Positions 38,890 through 47,092 are shown, numbered from the stretch's first letter. The stretch: 48,466 nucleotides of DNA from Legionellales bacterium (GCA_026399195.1 JAPLRK010000081.1:1-48466), one strand, 5' to 3'. Notes: a model not told the origin generated them from the sequence alone. A program made the numbers and translations.

Positions 38890-40016
38890 GGTGTTAATCC
38901 TTGCAGTTCTTTAGGGGATAGTTTGATTTCTTTGATGGCGACTTCTAAAGCTTTGATAGCTTCATCAATCATCGGTACCAAAGAGCGGCGTCCCATGGCT
39001 TTCTCAGCACGCCAATGAGCAAAAGGCCCTGAAATTTCAGAGAAAGGCGTTTGCCGTCCTACACAATTGAGCATATACCATAATCTGCGATCAAAAGGTT
39101 TTAACCATAAAAACTCAGCACTCGGCATCACACCATCATCCCGTGAGGCTAATAATAACGAGGCCATCACGGTTAGTAAGTAAGCATGCTTCGACAATAT
39201 TTCTTGTACCATTTCCGAATTTTGGTGTTTTTTAAGGATTGGGGTTGCGATACTAAAATCAAGTTTGCCTTCCGAACGACTTTTATCCAAAAATTCGAGG
39301 ATCTTCGTCGCAGAAGCCCTGTCTCGATTCATCCTCGAAATAAAAACAGCGGCCAGTGCTTGCGCATGGGGCGGACAATGTTCAAAGCCACTCCAATAGG
39401 GGCCTAATTGCAAAGTGAACACACGCTTAGCATCACCCCGCCGAATCCCCGCTGTCATTTCTTGCCCAACTTCAGGATCATCGAGCAAAATATCCTTTTT
39501 TTTGAGCAATTCATATTTTCGTGAGAACTCCAAAGGTGACATGGCCATGGCCCAGGGGCCCGTGTTAATATCCGTTGCCACTAAGTCTTGCTTGACCACC
39601 GGCATGATGGATGGCCAATTATATTGCTCTTGAGCTCGCAGCGTTAGCATGTCATGCGACCGACGAAATTTTAGAGTGATATCTGATTTATAAAGAAGGC
39701 CCGCCAGAAGAATAAGCACCGCGATGACGGGGTAACGAGCATAGCTACCAACAATGTGGGTCAGTAACATCAACTGGTTCCAATCCACGTCGCTAGGGTT
39801 TAAGGTTTGCATCAACTCAATTTCGTTGGCCAATTGCGGCACGCCAATAAACAGGTTGATGAGTTTCGCCTCCCATATATTCAAGGTAAACACAAAAGAC
39901 ACGATGAATTTATGGCCTAACGCCCAAACAAAGTAAAGTGTAAGAAACAAAAGCACCGCAATCCAAATGGGTGCCATTGAGTTGTCGCCAGACTGCTGTT
40001 GAGATTGTTGAGCCAT
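38886..40016 (-). CDS. icmP: Dot/Icm coupling-complex protein IcmP/DotM
   Basis: 376 residues, the length of L. pneumophila DotM. Membrane segments at about 14-35 and 82-105 are followed by a cytoplasmic domain (about 150-376) with GPWAMAMSPLEFSRKY, FTLQLGPYWSGFE, LPPHAQALAA-like FEHCPPHAQALAAVFISRM and FLWLKPFDRRLWYMLNCVGR. In Legionella this domain binds acidic, Glu-rich signals of effectors. It forms the coupling subcomplex with IcmO and IcmJ. It is separated from icmQ by 98 bases. Confidence 0.94.
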   Translation of the reverse strand: MAQQSQQQSGDNSMAPIWIAVLLFLTLYFVWALGHKFIVSFVFTLNIWEAKLINLFIGVPQLANEIELMQTLNPSDVDWNQLMLLTHIVGSYARYPVIAVLILLAGLLYKSDITLKFRRSHDMLTLRAQEQYNWPSIMPVVKQDLVATDINTGPWAMAMSPLEFSRKYELLKKKDILLDDPEVGQEMTAGIRRGDAKRVFTLQLGPYWSGFEHCPPHAQALAAVFISRMNRDRASATKILEFLDKSRSEGKLDFSIATPILKKHQNSEMVQEILSKHAYLLTVMASLLLASRDDGVMPSAEFLWLKPFDRRLWYMLNCVGRQTPFSEISGPFAHWRAEKAMGRRSLVPMIDEAIKALEVAIKEIKLSPKELQGLTP

Positions 40017-40114
40017 CCGATGGATTCAAATCTATGGGGGACATTTTTTAAGTATATACCCATTGGTGTTGGTTTTGCGAGCGTTTGAGTATTATTCATC
40101 AGTCAATAAACTTC

Positions 40115-40683
40115 TTATTCCACCACAAGAACTTGTTTCACCAAACGTCCATGGGCAAAATGATATGTTCCAGAAACATGGACAAAGCGACCCACATTAT
40201 CCAAGCGTAGGGTTTTGTTTTTTAGCATCAATAAGGGTTTGCCTAGTCTATCCACTAAGGTTTTGTCTGGGGACACCATTAATATATCCCCCTCTTGGAT
40301 AAACATGGTCACATAGGCTTCATTGTTTTTGTTGGTTTTGGTTTTGATAAGCGCTTGCACGTCCTGCTCATTAGCATAAATAGGGCGAGAAGTGACTTGA
40401 TTTGGTAAATTGAAGACCATCCGTTCCCACGATTGGATATTGTTACCATCAAATGCATACAGAGCAATAAACACTTCCCGCTGACCACTTCTCAAGGCCA
40501 TTTTATTGGCAAAGCGTCGAGCCCAGGGCCTTGCAGTTCACTGACAAATCGATCACGAATATCGCATAAATTTTTACCGATCAATTTCAAAAAATTGGAA
40601 TCACTCCAAGGCCCTTGGTCAATGGCTTCTTTCAGCGCCTTTAATATTGAGGCTGTTTGTTCTGGAGTTAATTGATCTTTCAT
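40115..40683 (-). pseudogene. icmQ: icmQ with a frameshift between its two domains
   Basis: Two overlapping frames together spell IcmQ. The first (40683-40492, 63 codons) has MKDQLTPEQTASILKALKEA and KLIGKNLCDIRDRFVS, the N-terminal IcmR-binding, membrane-active domain. The second (40501-40115, 128 codons) has ALRSGQREVFIALY, WERMVFNLP, SRPIYANEQDV and GRFVHVSGTYHF, the C-terminal NAD-binding domain of Legionella IcmQ. In-frame residues RRFANK precede its ATG, so the true frame changes between about 40510 and 40545. The span is 569 bases; one added base gives about 189 residues, as in Legionella (191). The ATG of the second part overlaps the stop of the first, so separate translation of both domains is possible. 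Inactivation, sequencing error and a split gene are all open. Confidence 0.88.
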
Positions 40684-40729
40684 AAGGTGTTTACATTTTC
40701 TAGATGAAGGAAGGTTTTGCTCTCTTTTG

Positions 40730-40758
40730 ATTATATACTGCGCGCGGCGCTTTTCCCA
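40730..40758 (-). promoter_or_regulatory. Possible promoter of icmQ
   Basis: On the minus strand a perfect TATAAT (40735-40730) lies 17 bases from a weak -35 TGGGAA (40758-40753). Transcription would begin near 40723, giving a 40-base leader to the icmQ ATG at 40683. It sits between the inserted element and icmQ, so icmQ and following genes could be expressed independently of icmTS. Confidence 0.35.
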
Positions 40759-40777
40759 CCCTACAACGGGAGATCAA

Positions 40778-40962
40778 CAGGGCGATTGCATTAAAACGCC
40801 CAATATATGCACAGAAAATCCGAGCCGTGACCGTCAGGGAGCGGAAATGTTCAAAGCATCCATCAGAGGGCACGCAATTTCCGCTCCCTGACGGTCACGG
40901 CTCGGATAGATTGATTTAAATTGGCGCATAAACAGGCTCAAAATTTTAATGCAATCGCCCTG
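40778..40962. mobile_element. 185-bp MITE-like element with 19-bp terminal repeats, upstream of icmQ
   Basis: The ends are perfect 19-bp inverted repeats: CAGGGCGATTGCATTAAAA at 40778-40796 and its reverse complement at 40944-40962. A 10-bp direct repeat GGGAGATCAA flanks it (40768-40777 and 40963-40972), a target-site duplication. Inside is a second, perfect 31-bp inverted repeat (40818-40848 and 40877-40907) around a 28-base loop. No ORF is present. A 10-bp target duplication is within the range of IS4-type elements, but the parent is not identified. It fills most of the 325-base gap between icmQ and the FIR-position gene. Confidence 0.85.
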
Positions 40963-41008
40963 GGGAGATCAAATGTAAGTTGAGAATCGCGTGATTTATA
41001 CTCTGACT

Positions 41009-41326
41009 TTAGGGTCCGACATGTGGGGTGCTATGAATTCCAGCATCGTCTTGATTTCTAAGGGATCCATTTCTCTGCATTGACGGAAAGCGCCCGCTAT
41101 CTAGGCAAATACCTTGGAGAATTCTCTTCAATAATGTACCGGCTACTGACACGGGATTTGATGAATTAGAGGTCCGCCTGGAAATAAGATCCAGTTGCCC
41201 AACAACTGCGCCAAGCTCATTAACAACACGTTGCGCTCCTTCACCTGTTGCCACAGGCTCATTATTATTAGGTTTCGCCCCATGCGCATCAAAAAACCAC
41301 GGCCCCCTTGCATTTGCACCCATCAT
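41009..41326 (-). CDS. Unknown small protein at the icmR/FIR position
   Basis: 105 residues with no recognisable family. In Legionellales the place between icmS and icmQ is taken by icmR or by unrelated FIR genes, whose products bind IcmQ. This gene holds exactly that place. It has an amphipathic helix (QRVVNELGAVVGQLDLISRR) and Ser/Asn-rich flanks. AAGGGA precedes the start with good spacing; ATG at 41323 is equally possible. Identity as a FIR rests on position only. Alternatively it could be an unrelated or decayed gene. The element at 40778-40962 now separates it from icmQ. Confidence 0.55.
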   Translation of the reverse strand: MMGANARGPWFFDAHGAKPNNNEPVATGEGAQRVVNELGAVVGQLDLISRRTSNSSNPVSVAGTLLKRILQGICLDSGRFPSMQRNGSLRNQDDAGIHSTPHVGP

Positions 41327-41434
41327 CCATCCCTTAATTCATTCAGACACTTAAGGGAATCATAGCAGATTTTAGCTTAACAAACGCTTAAGTTCAGACA
41401 TATTTGCGCTTTTTTTACATTCTCACGCAAAAAA

Positions 41435-41779
41435 TCAGTCATACATAAGTTCATCTAAGGGGGTGTAATCTCGGCTAGGGCCCCCCTGAATCAGTTCGTT
41501 GATGACGTCAGTGATGCACAAAAGGCGTAACACATTGGGTGTGACTTCATCAAACATCACTCGAGTACCTAGTAAGGCCTCCGTAGACTCATCGAAAGAG
41601 ATACCCAAACCATAGCCTAAACACAAGGAACACAATTGATCAGCGCGGCGGGCAATGGCTGGCAACAAACCAGTATCTGCAAATACTTCTTGAAAACTGA
41701 CAAACCGGTCATTGAGGTAAAATTTAGCATTCATTTTTTTAGCAATTTGTGACAGGTTTTTTTGAATATCCGTATCCAT
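41435..41779 (-). CDS. icmS: Dot/Icm effector chaperone IcmS
   Basis: 114 residues, exactly the Legionella length. Family features are LSQIAKKMNAKFYLNDRFVS, LPAIARRADQLCSLCLGYGL and TPNVLRLLCITDVINEL. Small acidic cytoplasmic protein that pairs with IcmW and binds the C-terminal tail of IcmO/DotL to recruit many effectors. Its ATG directly follows the icmT stop codon without a spacer. Confidence 0.95.
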   Translation of the reverse strand: MDTDIQKNLSQIAKKMNAKFYLNDRFVSFQEVFADTGLLPAIARRADQLCSLCLGYGLGISFDESTEALLGTRVMFDEVTPNVLRLLCITDVINELIQGGPSRDYTPLDELMYD

Positions 41780-42040
41780 TTATCGCCACCAAGGTTGTGA
41801 AGATTTGACGTGACCTGCAAAAAAAGACCGCAACCATCGTAAAAAAACAGGAACGGTAAAGCCATAATGTTCAATGACGCCAAAGAATACAGCCGAGACC
41901 AAAACCAAAATGCCAGTCCAGACCCTAATATGCATCAAAAAAAGAAAAATAGGAAAAGCAGCTCTGGCGTCTACAATAAAAAAACGAGCACTACGCGCCG
42001 AATCGCGCCAATGCGCCGTTGGGGAAAAGCCTCCGGCCAT
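41780..42040 (-). CDS. icmT: Dot/Icm inner-membrane protein IcmT
   Basis: 86 residues, the Legionella length. HWRDSARSARFFIVDARAAFP is the family hallmark. Two hydrophobic stretches follow (FPIFLFLMHIRVWTGILVLV and the VSAVFFGVIEHYGFTVPVFL region). IcmT is linked to pore formation and escape from host cells in Legionella. GGAGG lies six bases upstream of the ATG. Confidence 0.95.
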   Translation of the reverse strand: MAGGFSPTAHWRDSARSARFFIVDARAAFPIFLFLMHIRVWTGILVLVSAVFFGVIEHYGFTVPVFLRWLRSFFAGHVKSSQPWWR

Positions 42041-42105
42041 GCCAACCTCCGATCCAATACCCTACAGTCCTGTCAGTATATCTCGGGAATAGAGGGTTGC
42101 CTATC

Positions 42106-42306
42106 TTAATTTAAAGGTGTGTTATCAGAAGTGCCTTTTGGAGCTAGGCAATTTTTTAAGACATCCGCCATAGAAGGCGAAGGGGACATTTGATACTGGT
42201 GTTGATCCGCATCAGCACATAACGGCGCTTCAGCAACGCCATCAACGCTGTTGTCAACCTTAGATTTAGCACCCATAGCACTCAAGATTCGACTTGTACT
42301 ATTCAT
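42106..42306 (-). CDS. Unknown 66-residue protein upstream of icmT
   Basis: A polar, slightly acidic protein without membrane segments. It has two cysteines and a helix around SMADVLKNCLA. GGAG lies about eight bases before the ATG, and the gene ends 65 bases before icmT on the same strand, so it may be the first gene of the Dot/Icm operon. I recognise no family. It could be a lineage-specific secretion accessory protein. Confidence 0.5.
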   Translation of the reverse strand: MNSTSRILSAMGAKSKVDNSVDGVAEAPLCADADQHQYQMSPSPSMADVLKNCLAPKGTSDNTPLN

Positions 42307-42387
42307 GGGTCTGTCTCCATCATTTTGATACCTTGTCCTTAGTTTACAATATCAAAATTAAGGTTTTATTAAGGCCTTGGGGCGGCT

Positions 42388-43200
42388 TTATTTATCCAGG
42401 ACCGGGATAGGCGTTGGTGCTGAGGGGGCGTCTGGGCCGTCACCAGAACCCTTCCCCCGTCCGGACGGAGCTACTGGCATCGCAGCGGCTAATGCCTCCG
42501 AAGCTTGATGAGCAAGTTCCGCAGCAGCAGCCACAGATGCCGGACCACTCGCCGGCGCTTCAGCTCTAGCAGCAGATGGCGGCGCTGCCAATCCTGCTGA
42601 TGACATCCCGCCTTGTCGCCGAGCACTTTCAATCGAACTCCCGCTTGTCCGCAGAACTGCTTTTCCAGGGGGTGCGGCCACTTTTTGTTTGGCAGCCGCA
42701 GCGGCGGGGGGTTTAACCTCTTTCATTTCAACCCCCCCCTTTGGATCCTCTTTTTTCTGTTCTTCAGACCGCTGCTTATTAGCATAATCTTTCACAGCTT
42801 GACCAGCTTTCTTAGCGCCAGCGCCAAGAAATTGAAATAGGCTCTTAACAGCGTGGGCAACAAGGTTAAATAGGCTCTTAGCAACATTAGCAAGAAGAGA
42901 GCCGAATCCTGGGCTGGTTTTCTTTGGTGTTTCATCTTTTAATGCTGGTTTAGATTCCGTAGAAGGCTTAGGCTCTGGGGAGGCTGCCTCACTCCCTTGT
43001 CTTTGGCTGGGAGGACTAGCACTTTTAAGTTTTATACCCGGTGCCGTTGTTTTATCCGGCGCCGTAAAAACAGATGCAACAGCTCGTGCAGCCATCGCAA
43101 CACCCTTAACAGCAAGACCTAAAGGACCGAGAAGTCCCAAACTATCTTCAAATTTTCTATCGTTTCTCTCATTTTCTTTCCCACTTGGTGTCTTAGCCAT
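42388..43200 (-). CDS. Unknown Ala/Pro/Lys-rich protein, possible effector or accessory protein
   Basis: 270 residues from the ATG at 43200, which has AAGGAGA eight bases upstream; ATG at 43209 lies directly on the ribosome site and is unlikely. The protein is low in complexity: a hydrophobic helix near residue 25 (GLLGPLGLAVKGVAMAARAV), a P/S/K-rich linker, an amphipathic segment (about 100-140; SLLANVAKSLFNLVAHAVKS), a Lys/Glu stretch and an Ala/Pro/Ser-rich C-terminal 110 residues. No catalytic motif or known domain is visible. Its place inside the Dot/Icm locus, with two segments that could touch membranes, makes an effector or a machine-associated protein conceivable. GC is higher than in its neighbours in the last part. 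Confidence 0.6.
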   Translation of the reverse strand: MAKTPSGKENERNDRKFEDSLGLLGPLGLAVKGVAMAARAVASVFTAPDKTTAPGIKLKSASPPSQRQGSEAASPEPKPSTESKPALKDETPKKTSPGFGSLLANVAKSLFNLVAHAVKSLFQFLGAGAKKAGQAVKDYANKQRSEEQKKEDPKGGVEMKEVKPPAAAAAKQKVAAPPGKAVLRTSGSSIESARRQGGMSSAGLAAPPSAARAEAPASGPASVAAAAELAHQASEALAAAMPVAPSGRGKGSGDGPDAPSAPTPIPVLDK

Positions 43201-43325
43201 GATAACCATCTCCTTCAGATCTTATTATTCAGTATAGACCACTTTTAAAGCGAATAAAAATTACGCAATCTGAGCGTGATACGTTCTGAACCAACCTCTC
43301 TTGCCACCCTCGTCGGACAAGCCAC

Positions 43326-43509
43326 TTAGGATCGCGGCCGAAATAACTTCCTATTCTTGCATCAATCTGAACATTAGCTTGACGCGTTCGGATCCATTAA
43401 AAAGCTCGGTGGACAACAAGTACACCTGCGTTTTTTAATGGATCCGAACGCGTCAAGCTAATGTCCAGCTTCGCGCAAGAATAGGAAGTTATTCCGGCCG
43501 CGATCCTTA
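43326..43509. repeat. About 180-bp hairpin element
   Basis: Two inverted arms: 43328-43360 pairs with 43475-43507 (one mismatch), then ten unpaired bases on each side, then 43371-43403 pairs perfectly with 43432-43464. The loop is 28 bases. Size and plan match the element at 40778-40962, but the sequence differs and no clear target duplication is visible. The ends TTAGGATCG...CGATCCTTA match the short palindromes at 27016 and 44197. It fills the gap between the unknown gene and the VTT-family gene. Confidence 0.8.
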
Positions 43510-43551
43510 CCTGGCATTCTGTGGCTATTCTATGCGTTTTTTCACGCAGCC

Positions 43552-43580
43552 TTGTCCAATGCTCAAAACTGTAATACAGT
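43552..43580 (+). promoter_or_regulatory. Possible promoter of the VTT-family gene
   Basis: TTGTCC, 17 bases, TACAGT: four of six matches to each sigma-70 box, ending 30 bases before the ATG at 43611. Judged by eye only. Confidence 0.28.
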
Positions 43581-43610
43581 ATCTCGCATGTCAATGATTG
43601 ATCATGCCCG

Positions 43611-44192
43611 ATGAAGGCTTTAAGCCTCGCATTAGTGGCTATAACAATGGTGGTGTGCGCCTTCTTTTTTCAGCGCCATGCTACGGCTATTTTTACTTGG
43701 ATTGACACTTTGGGGTTCTTGGCCCCTATTTTTTTTCTTATTCTTTATTGTTTGGCAAGCCTTCTCTTCTTACCTACCTTAATCCTTACTTTTGCAGGTG
43801 GCGCCCTCTTTGGGCCTATTGTGGGGACGTTTTTGAATCTTCTTGGTGCAACCATAGGGGCGACGTCAGCATTTTGTATCAGCCGATTTATTATTTTTGA
43901 TAGACTTTCTCATCATAAAAACATGCGCTTCAATCCCTTAATGCTGGGCGTTGAAAAGCGCGGCTGGCAATTCGTGGCTCTTCTACGCCTCATCCCTATT
44001 TTGCCCTTTCATCTAGTCAACTACGGCCTAGGCATCACGCGCATCAAATTCAGTCATTACTTCATCACGACCGTCATTTTTTTATTACCTGCAGAACTTG
44101 TTTTCACTTATTGCGGGTATGCGGGAATGGATGTACTCACGCTGATGACAGAAAAGATCCTAAAACTCTTGCCAAAATCGCTTTTTTTCTAA
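43611..44192 (+). CDS. TVP38/TMEM64 (VTT/DedA-related) membrane protein
   Basis: 193 residues with about five hydrophobic segments. The VTT core is visible: LLFLPTLILTFAGGALFGPIVGTFLNLLGATIGATSAFCISRF, then RLIPILPFHLVNYGLGITRI and the re-entrant FITTVIFLLPAELV region (each cited in part). The family is thought to move lipids between membrane leaflets. It stands between the two Dot/Icm blocks, convergent with dotA; 23 bases separate the stops. It is not a known Dot/Icm component. Confidence 0.85.
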   Translation: MKALSLALVAITMVVCAFFFQRHATAIFTWIDTLGFLAPIFFLILYCLASLLFLPTLILTFAGGALFGPIVGTFLNLLGATIGATSAFCISRFIIFDRLSHHKNMRFNPLMLGVEKRGWQFVALLRLIPILPFHLVNYGLGITRIKFSHYFITTVIFLLPAELVFTYCGYAGMDVLTLMTEKILKLLPKSLFF

Positions 44193-44196
44193 AGAG

Positions 44197-44219
44197 TTAA
44201 GGATCGGGGGCGATCCTAA
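44197..44219. repeat. Palindrome overlapping the dotA stop codon
   Basis: TTAAGGATCG, loop GGGG, CGATCCTAA. The dotA TAG (44216-44218, minus strand) lies in it. It differs from the copy at the end of icmJ in one loop base. It lies between the convergent VTT-family gene and dotA and might act as a two-way transcript end, though no T-run is present. Confidence 0.65.
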
Positions 44220-47092
44220 CCTCCTTTGACTTCTGGACCATCACCTTTTTCAGTCGCTTTAGTAGCCTTGGCTCCACCCTTCATAATGCCAGCAGTGGCT
44301 TGTTTGTTGGTTTGTCCTATGGTGCCTGCAGCCTCTTTACCGCCCTCGCTTACTTTGGATTGAACGCCCTGTGCCCACTGTGCACTCTCTTGGCCAGCCC
44401 CTTCATGTTGACCACCAACCCATCTCAGCACCTTGTCAGGCAAGACCGCGATCAAAGTGAATGCTTTTTCTACGATAGTCCAATACGTCCATGTGTAAAT
44501 CAATATGCAGAAGAAATAGCCGTATATACCGGCCCACGACACATAGCCGCCAGTATCTGTCTGTATAGACCAAAGATTGTACGGAACCAGAGGTATCGTG
44601 CCGGTATTGATAAAGGCAATGGCTGTACTAAAACCAGAATTCAGCACCCACACTCCAACATAAGAAAGAGAAATAGATGCAATGAAACCGATGATCATCA
44701 ACGTGGGGCGAAGAAAAACATTCATTAAAATCATCACAGCATGCTCGCCTTTTCCAAGGGTTTCATGCCCCTCAGGATGAGTAATCCCCAAAGCCACAAT
44801 GGGCCCAGCCACCATGGCCTCAATGACCGTCATTAGCCATGCAATGGCCCCAAAAGTAAACAGCATATATGGCAAGAGAGGGACATAATAGGCGAGAATG
44901 AACCCCACAGACATCATGATCGATAACCACACCGTCAACAACGGCAGAAGAAACATTAATATGGGGCCAGCAACGACGCCAATGACGGGGATCACGGCCA
45001 CGATCAAGACCGCGGGAATCGCAGCAACCCACATACTAGCCGCAAAATTAATAAAAAATGTGCCCATTTGAGCGAGAGCTACAATAGGATTGGCTCCTGG
45101 CTGAGTTATGACGCTCACAGCAAATTGAAATAACTGCATAATTACCTGCAACGGCATGATCAATACCTTATCCATTAGTGTTTGAATCAAAGGATATACT
45201 TGCGTAATAAGAAAATTTAGAATACTTATCACGCCTTGTTTCACATCTTCCTCGATCCAAGTGGGTATGCATTGCATAAATTCACAAATAATATCTGGAG
45301 TAGACCACCCGCATTGACTGGAATCGTAAACGCAAAGTTGAGGACTAAAAGGTATTTGTGAGGGTGTTAATGACATCCAGCTAAACTTTGGAATCTTAAA
45401 GGTCGGCCCACTGAATCCTGGCTGTCCAGGCAGAGTTAACAGCATTGAATTATTGGTATATCCATAAATCGTAGATGATCCGAGACCAGGGATTACTTTT
45501 GTAGAACCATCTAAAACGGGTGTAGGAATCTTTGGATTGAGCACCTGCAATCCATCGATTAATCTTTCGATGCCTTGAATTTTCAGAGAATCATTGCCCA
45601 AGATGATGCATGGAATGTAGGTATTTTTTGATGAATCACAGCTTTTTCCCTCAAACACCAAATTCCCAGGATTGAATGCACTACCCCCTAAACCGGTAAT
45701 AAGATCCACTGAATCACCCGCTGAAGAAGTGGATGCTCCTGCGGTGTTCAGGGTAACCAAATCAAAGAAATAAGCACCGGCCGTGATCCATCCCTGCTGC
45801 TCAGACGTTGCAATAAAGGCTCGTTCTTGAACCATAGTGCTTTGCTGATTTCCCTTCTTTGTCAAATTCAGGAAAGGCATCATGACGGCATTATAATCTT
45901 GCATTGCCCCTCGAAACTCTGTCCCTGAATAGAGTGCTGCACCACTGCCTCCTAGGCTTGCCCACAAAATGCAATCCGTCGCATACATTTCTGGGCATGC
46001 TGTTCCTGTGGCTGTTTGTGGCAAACCAAAGGGCTGCACGGCTACTGCCGAGTAACTTGGAGTGATTGGGCTGGTTGAACTGGAATTTGCGTTTAAAAAA
46101 TCGGGGTCATTATTGATAGCCGTTTGAGTAACACTAGCCAAATCCATATACATCTGTTGTAGAGCTATCGCACGTGACATGAGCATAGTCGCAAGCTCGC
46201 TAGGTGACAATATGGACTGCATCACGGGATCGGAACTGATGGAATCCCAAGACAACGTGCCACAAAGTCCATTAATAGGCGCAAATAACGAACCCTTATC
46301 AAAATTAGGCATATCCACATGAAAAGTAGGGGGAGGGGTGCTTCCACCGCTTTGCTTTACTTGCTCCGAAACAATACTCACCGTGCTCATAAAACTAGGC
46401 ACATTGGACAACTTACAAAATGGCGCTAAAGGAGCGTCTGGACTGATATTAAAACAATCTCCTCCTCCGGCCTCCTTCATCACCTGATCAGATTGTAGTT
46501 TGTTTCTCAACAGCGTCTCCAAGCCAAGCATACAGACTTGACCTGACAGCATGGTTTGGGCACCTTTTGGAAGGTCTCCTAGCCCTCCGTGCAGCAAAAT
46601 GTAAGTCGGGTCCTGTTGTTTTTGAATAATAACCCCACCAGCATTGAGGTAACTCAGAGCGACATTCCACACCTTATCAGCCGCACCAACCCCCTGCACG
46701 ACAACCCACATGACAAAAATTTGCATCAAACAATAGCCCGAAGCTTTGGGGATCAGTAAGGTCAAGCCAACAGTTGAGCGGACGGGAATCCATATAGATG
46801 ACCATTTTTGCCCAAGCATTTGCCCTTCATGGGCTGTGTTCATCGTCGACACCAGTAAGGTGTACATGATCACAATACCCCCTAAGGCCAATACTGCGGC
46901 ATTAAACACAGAAAAAACATTCCCCATGATTTGACTGCCCGTGCCATGCAAAACGCCGTCCACCACACCAAAAATATCTGCAAGAAAAACAACCGAGTAA
47001 TCACTGGTCGGAGGGGTAAAACTTAAAGAACTGCCATCGGCCATGACAAGAACTGGGAATAGTGACATGAGAAAAGCCAAACTTTTAATCAT
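44216..47092 (-). CDS. dotA: Dot/Icm inner-membrane protein DotA
   Basis: 958 residues (1,048 in L. pneumophila). A signal peptide (cut near LVMADG) is followed by a membrane segment near residue 65-85, two more near 105-135, a large periplasmic domain of about 400 residues with several cysteines and Ser/Thr/Gly-rich stretches, then a cluster of hydrophobic segments (about 625-890) and a polar C-terminal tail. The family pattern of N-terminal YSVVFLADIFGVVDGVLHGT and the shorter periplasmic part both fit. DotA is polytopic and can be released from Legionella cells. Its start overlaps the icmV end by eight bases, so the two are coupled. Confidence 0.95.
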   Translation of the reverse strand: MIKSLAFLMSLFPVLVMADGSSLSFTPPTSDYSVVFLADIFGVVDGVLHGTGSQIMGNVFSVFNAAVLALGGIVIMYTLLVSTMNTAHEGQMLGQKWSSIWIPVRSTVGLTLLIPKASGYCLMQIFVMWVVVQGVGAADKVWNVALSYLNAGGVIIQKQQDPTYILLHGGLGDLPKGAQTMLSGQVCMLGLETLLRNKLQSDQVMKEAGGGDCFNISPDAPLAPFCKLSNVPSFMSTVSIVSEQVKQSGGSTPPPTFHVDMPNFDKGSLFAPINGLCGTLSWDSISSDPVMQSILSPSELATMLMSRAIALQQMYMDLASVTQTAINNDPDFLNANSSSTSPITPSYSAVAVQPFGLPQTATGTACPEMYATDCILWASLGGSGAALYSGTEFRGAMQDYNAVMMPFLNLTKKGNQQSTMVQERAFIATSEQQGWITAGAYFFDLVTLNTAGASTSSAGDSVDLITGLGGSAFNPGNLVFEGKSCDSSKNTYIPCIILGNDSLKIQGIERLIDGLQVLNPKIPTPVLDGSTKVIPGLGSSTIYGYTNNSMLLTLPGQPGFSGPTFKIPKFSWMSLTPSQIPFSPQLCVYDSSQCGWSTPDIICEFMQCIPTWIEEDVKQGVISILNFLITQVYPLIQTLMDKVLIMPLQVIMQLFQFAVSVITQPGANPIVALAQMGTFFINFAASMWVAAIPAVLIVAVIPVIGVVAGPILMFLLPLLTVWLSIMMSVGFILAYYVPLLPYMLFTFGAIAWLMTVIEAMVAGPIVALGITHPEGHETLGKGEHAVMILMNVFLRPTLMIIGFIASISLSYVGVWVLNSGFSTAIAFINTGTIPLVPYNLWSIQTDTGGYVSWAGIYGYFFCILIYTWTYWTIVEKAFTLIAVLPDKVLRWVGGQHEGAGQESAQWAQGVQSKVSEGGKEAAGTIGQTNKQATAGIMKGGAKATKATEKGDGPEVKGG

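Noticed and set aside
40500..40545. Programmed ribosomal frameshift in icmQ
   Set aside because: I looked for a slippery heptamer (X XXY YYZ) or a rare-codon/stop shift site in the overlap and saw none; translational coupling or error is more likely.
43397..43594. 65-codon minus-strand ORF
   Set aside because: It lies mostly in one arm of the long hairpin element, has no ribosome site or family features, and its residues come from palindromic sequence.
44300..44728. 142-codon plus-strand ORF opposite dotA
   Set aside because: It lies within the dotA coding region on the other strand, without a ribosome site or recognisable motif.
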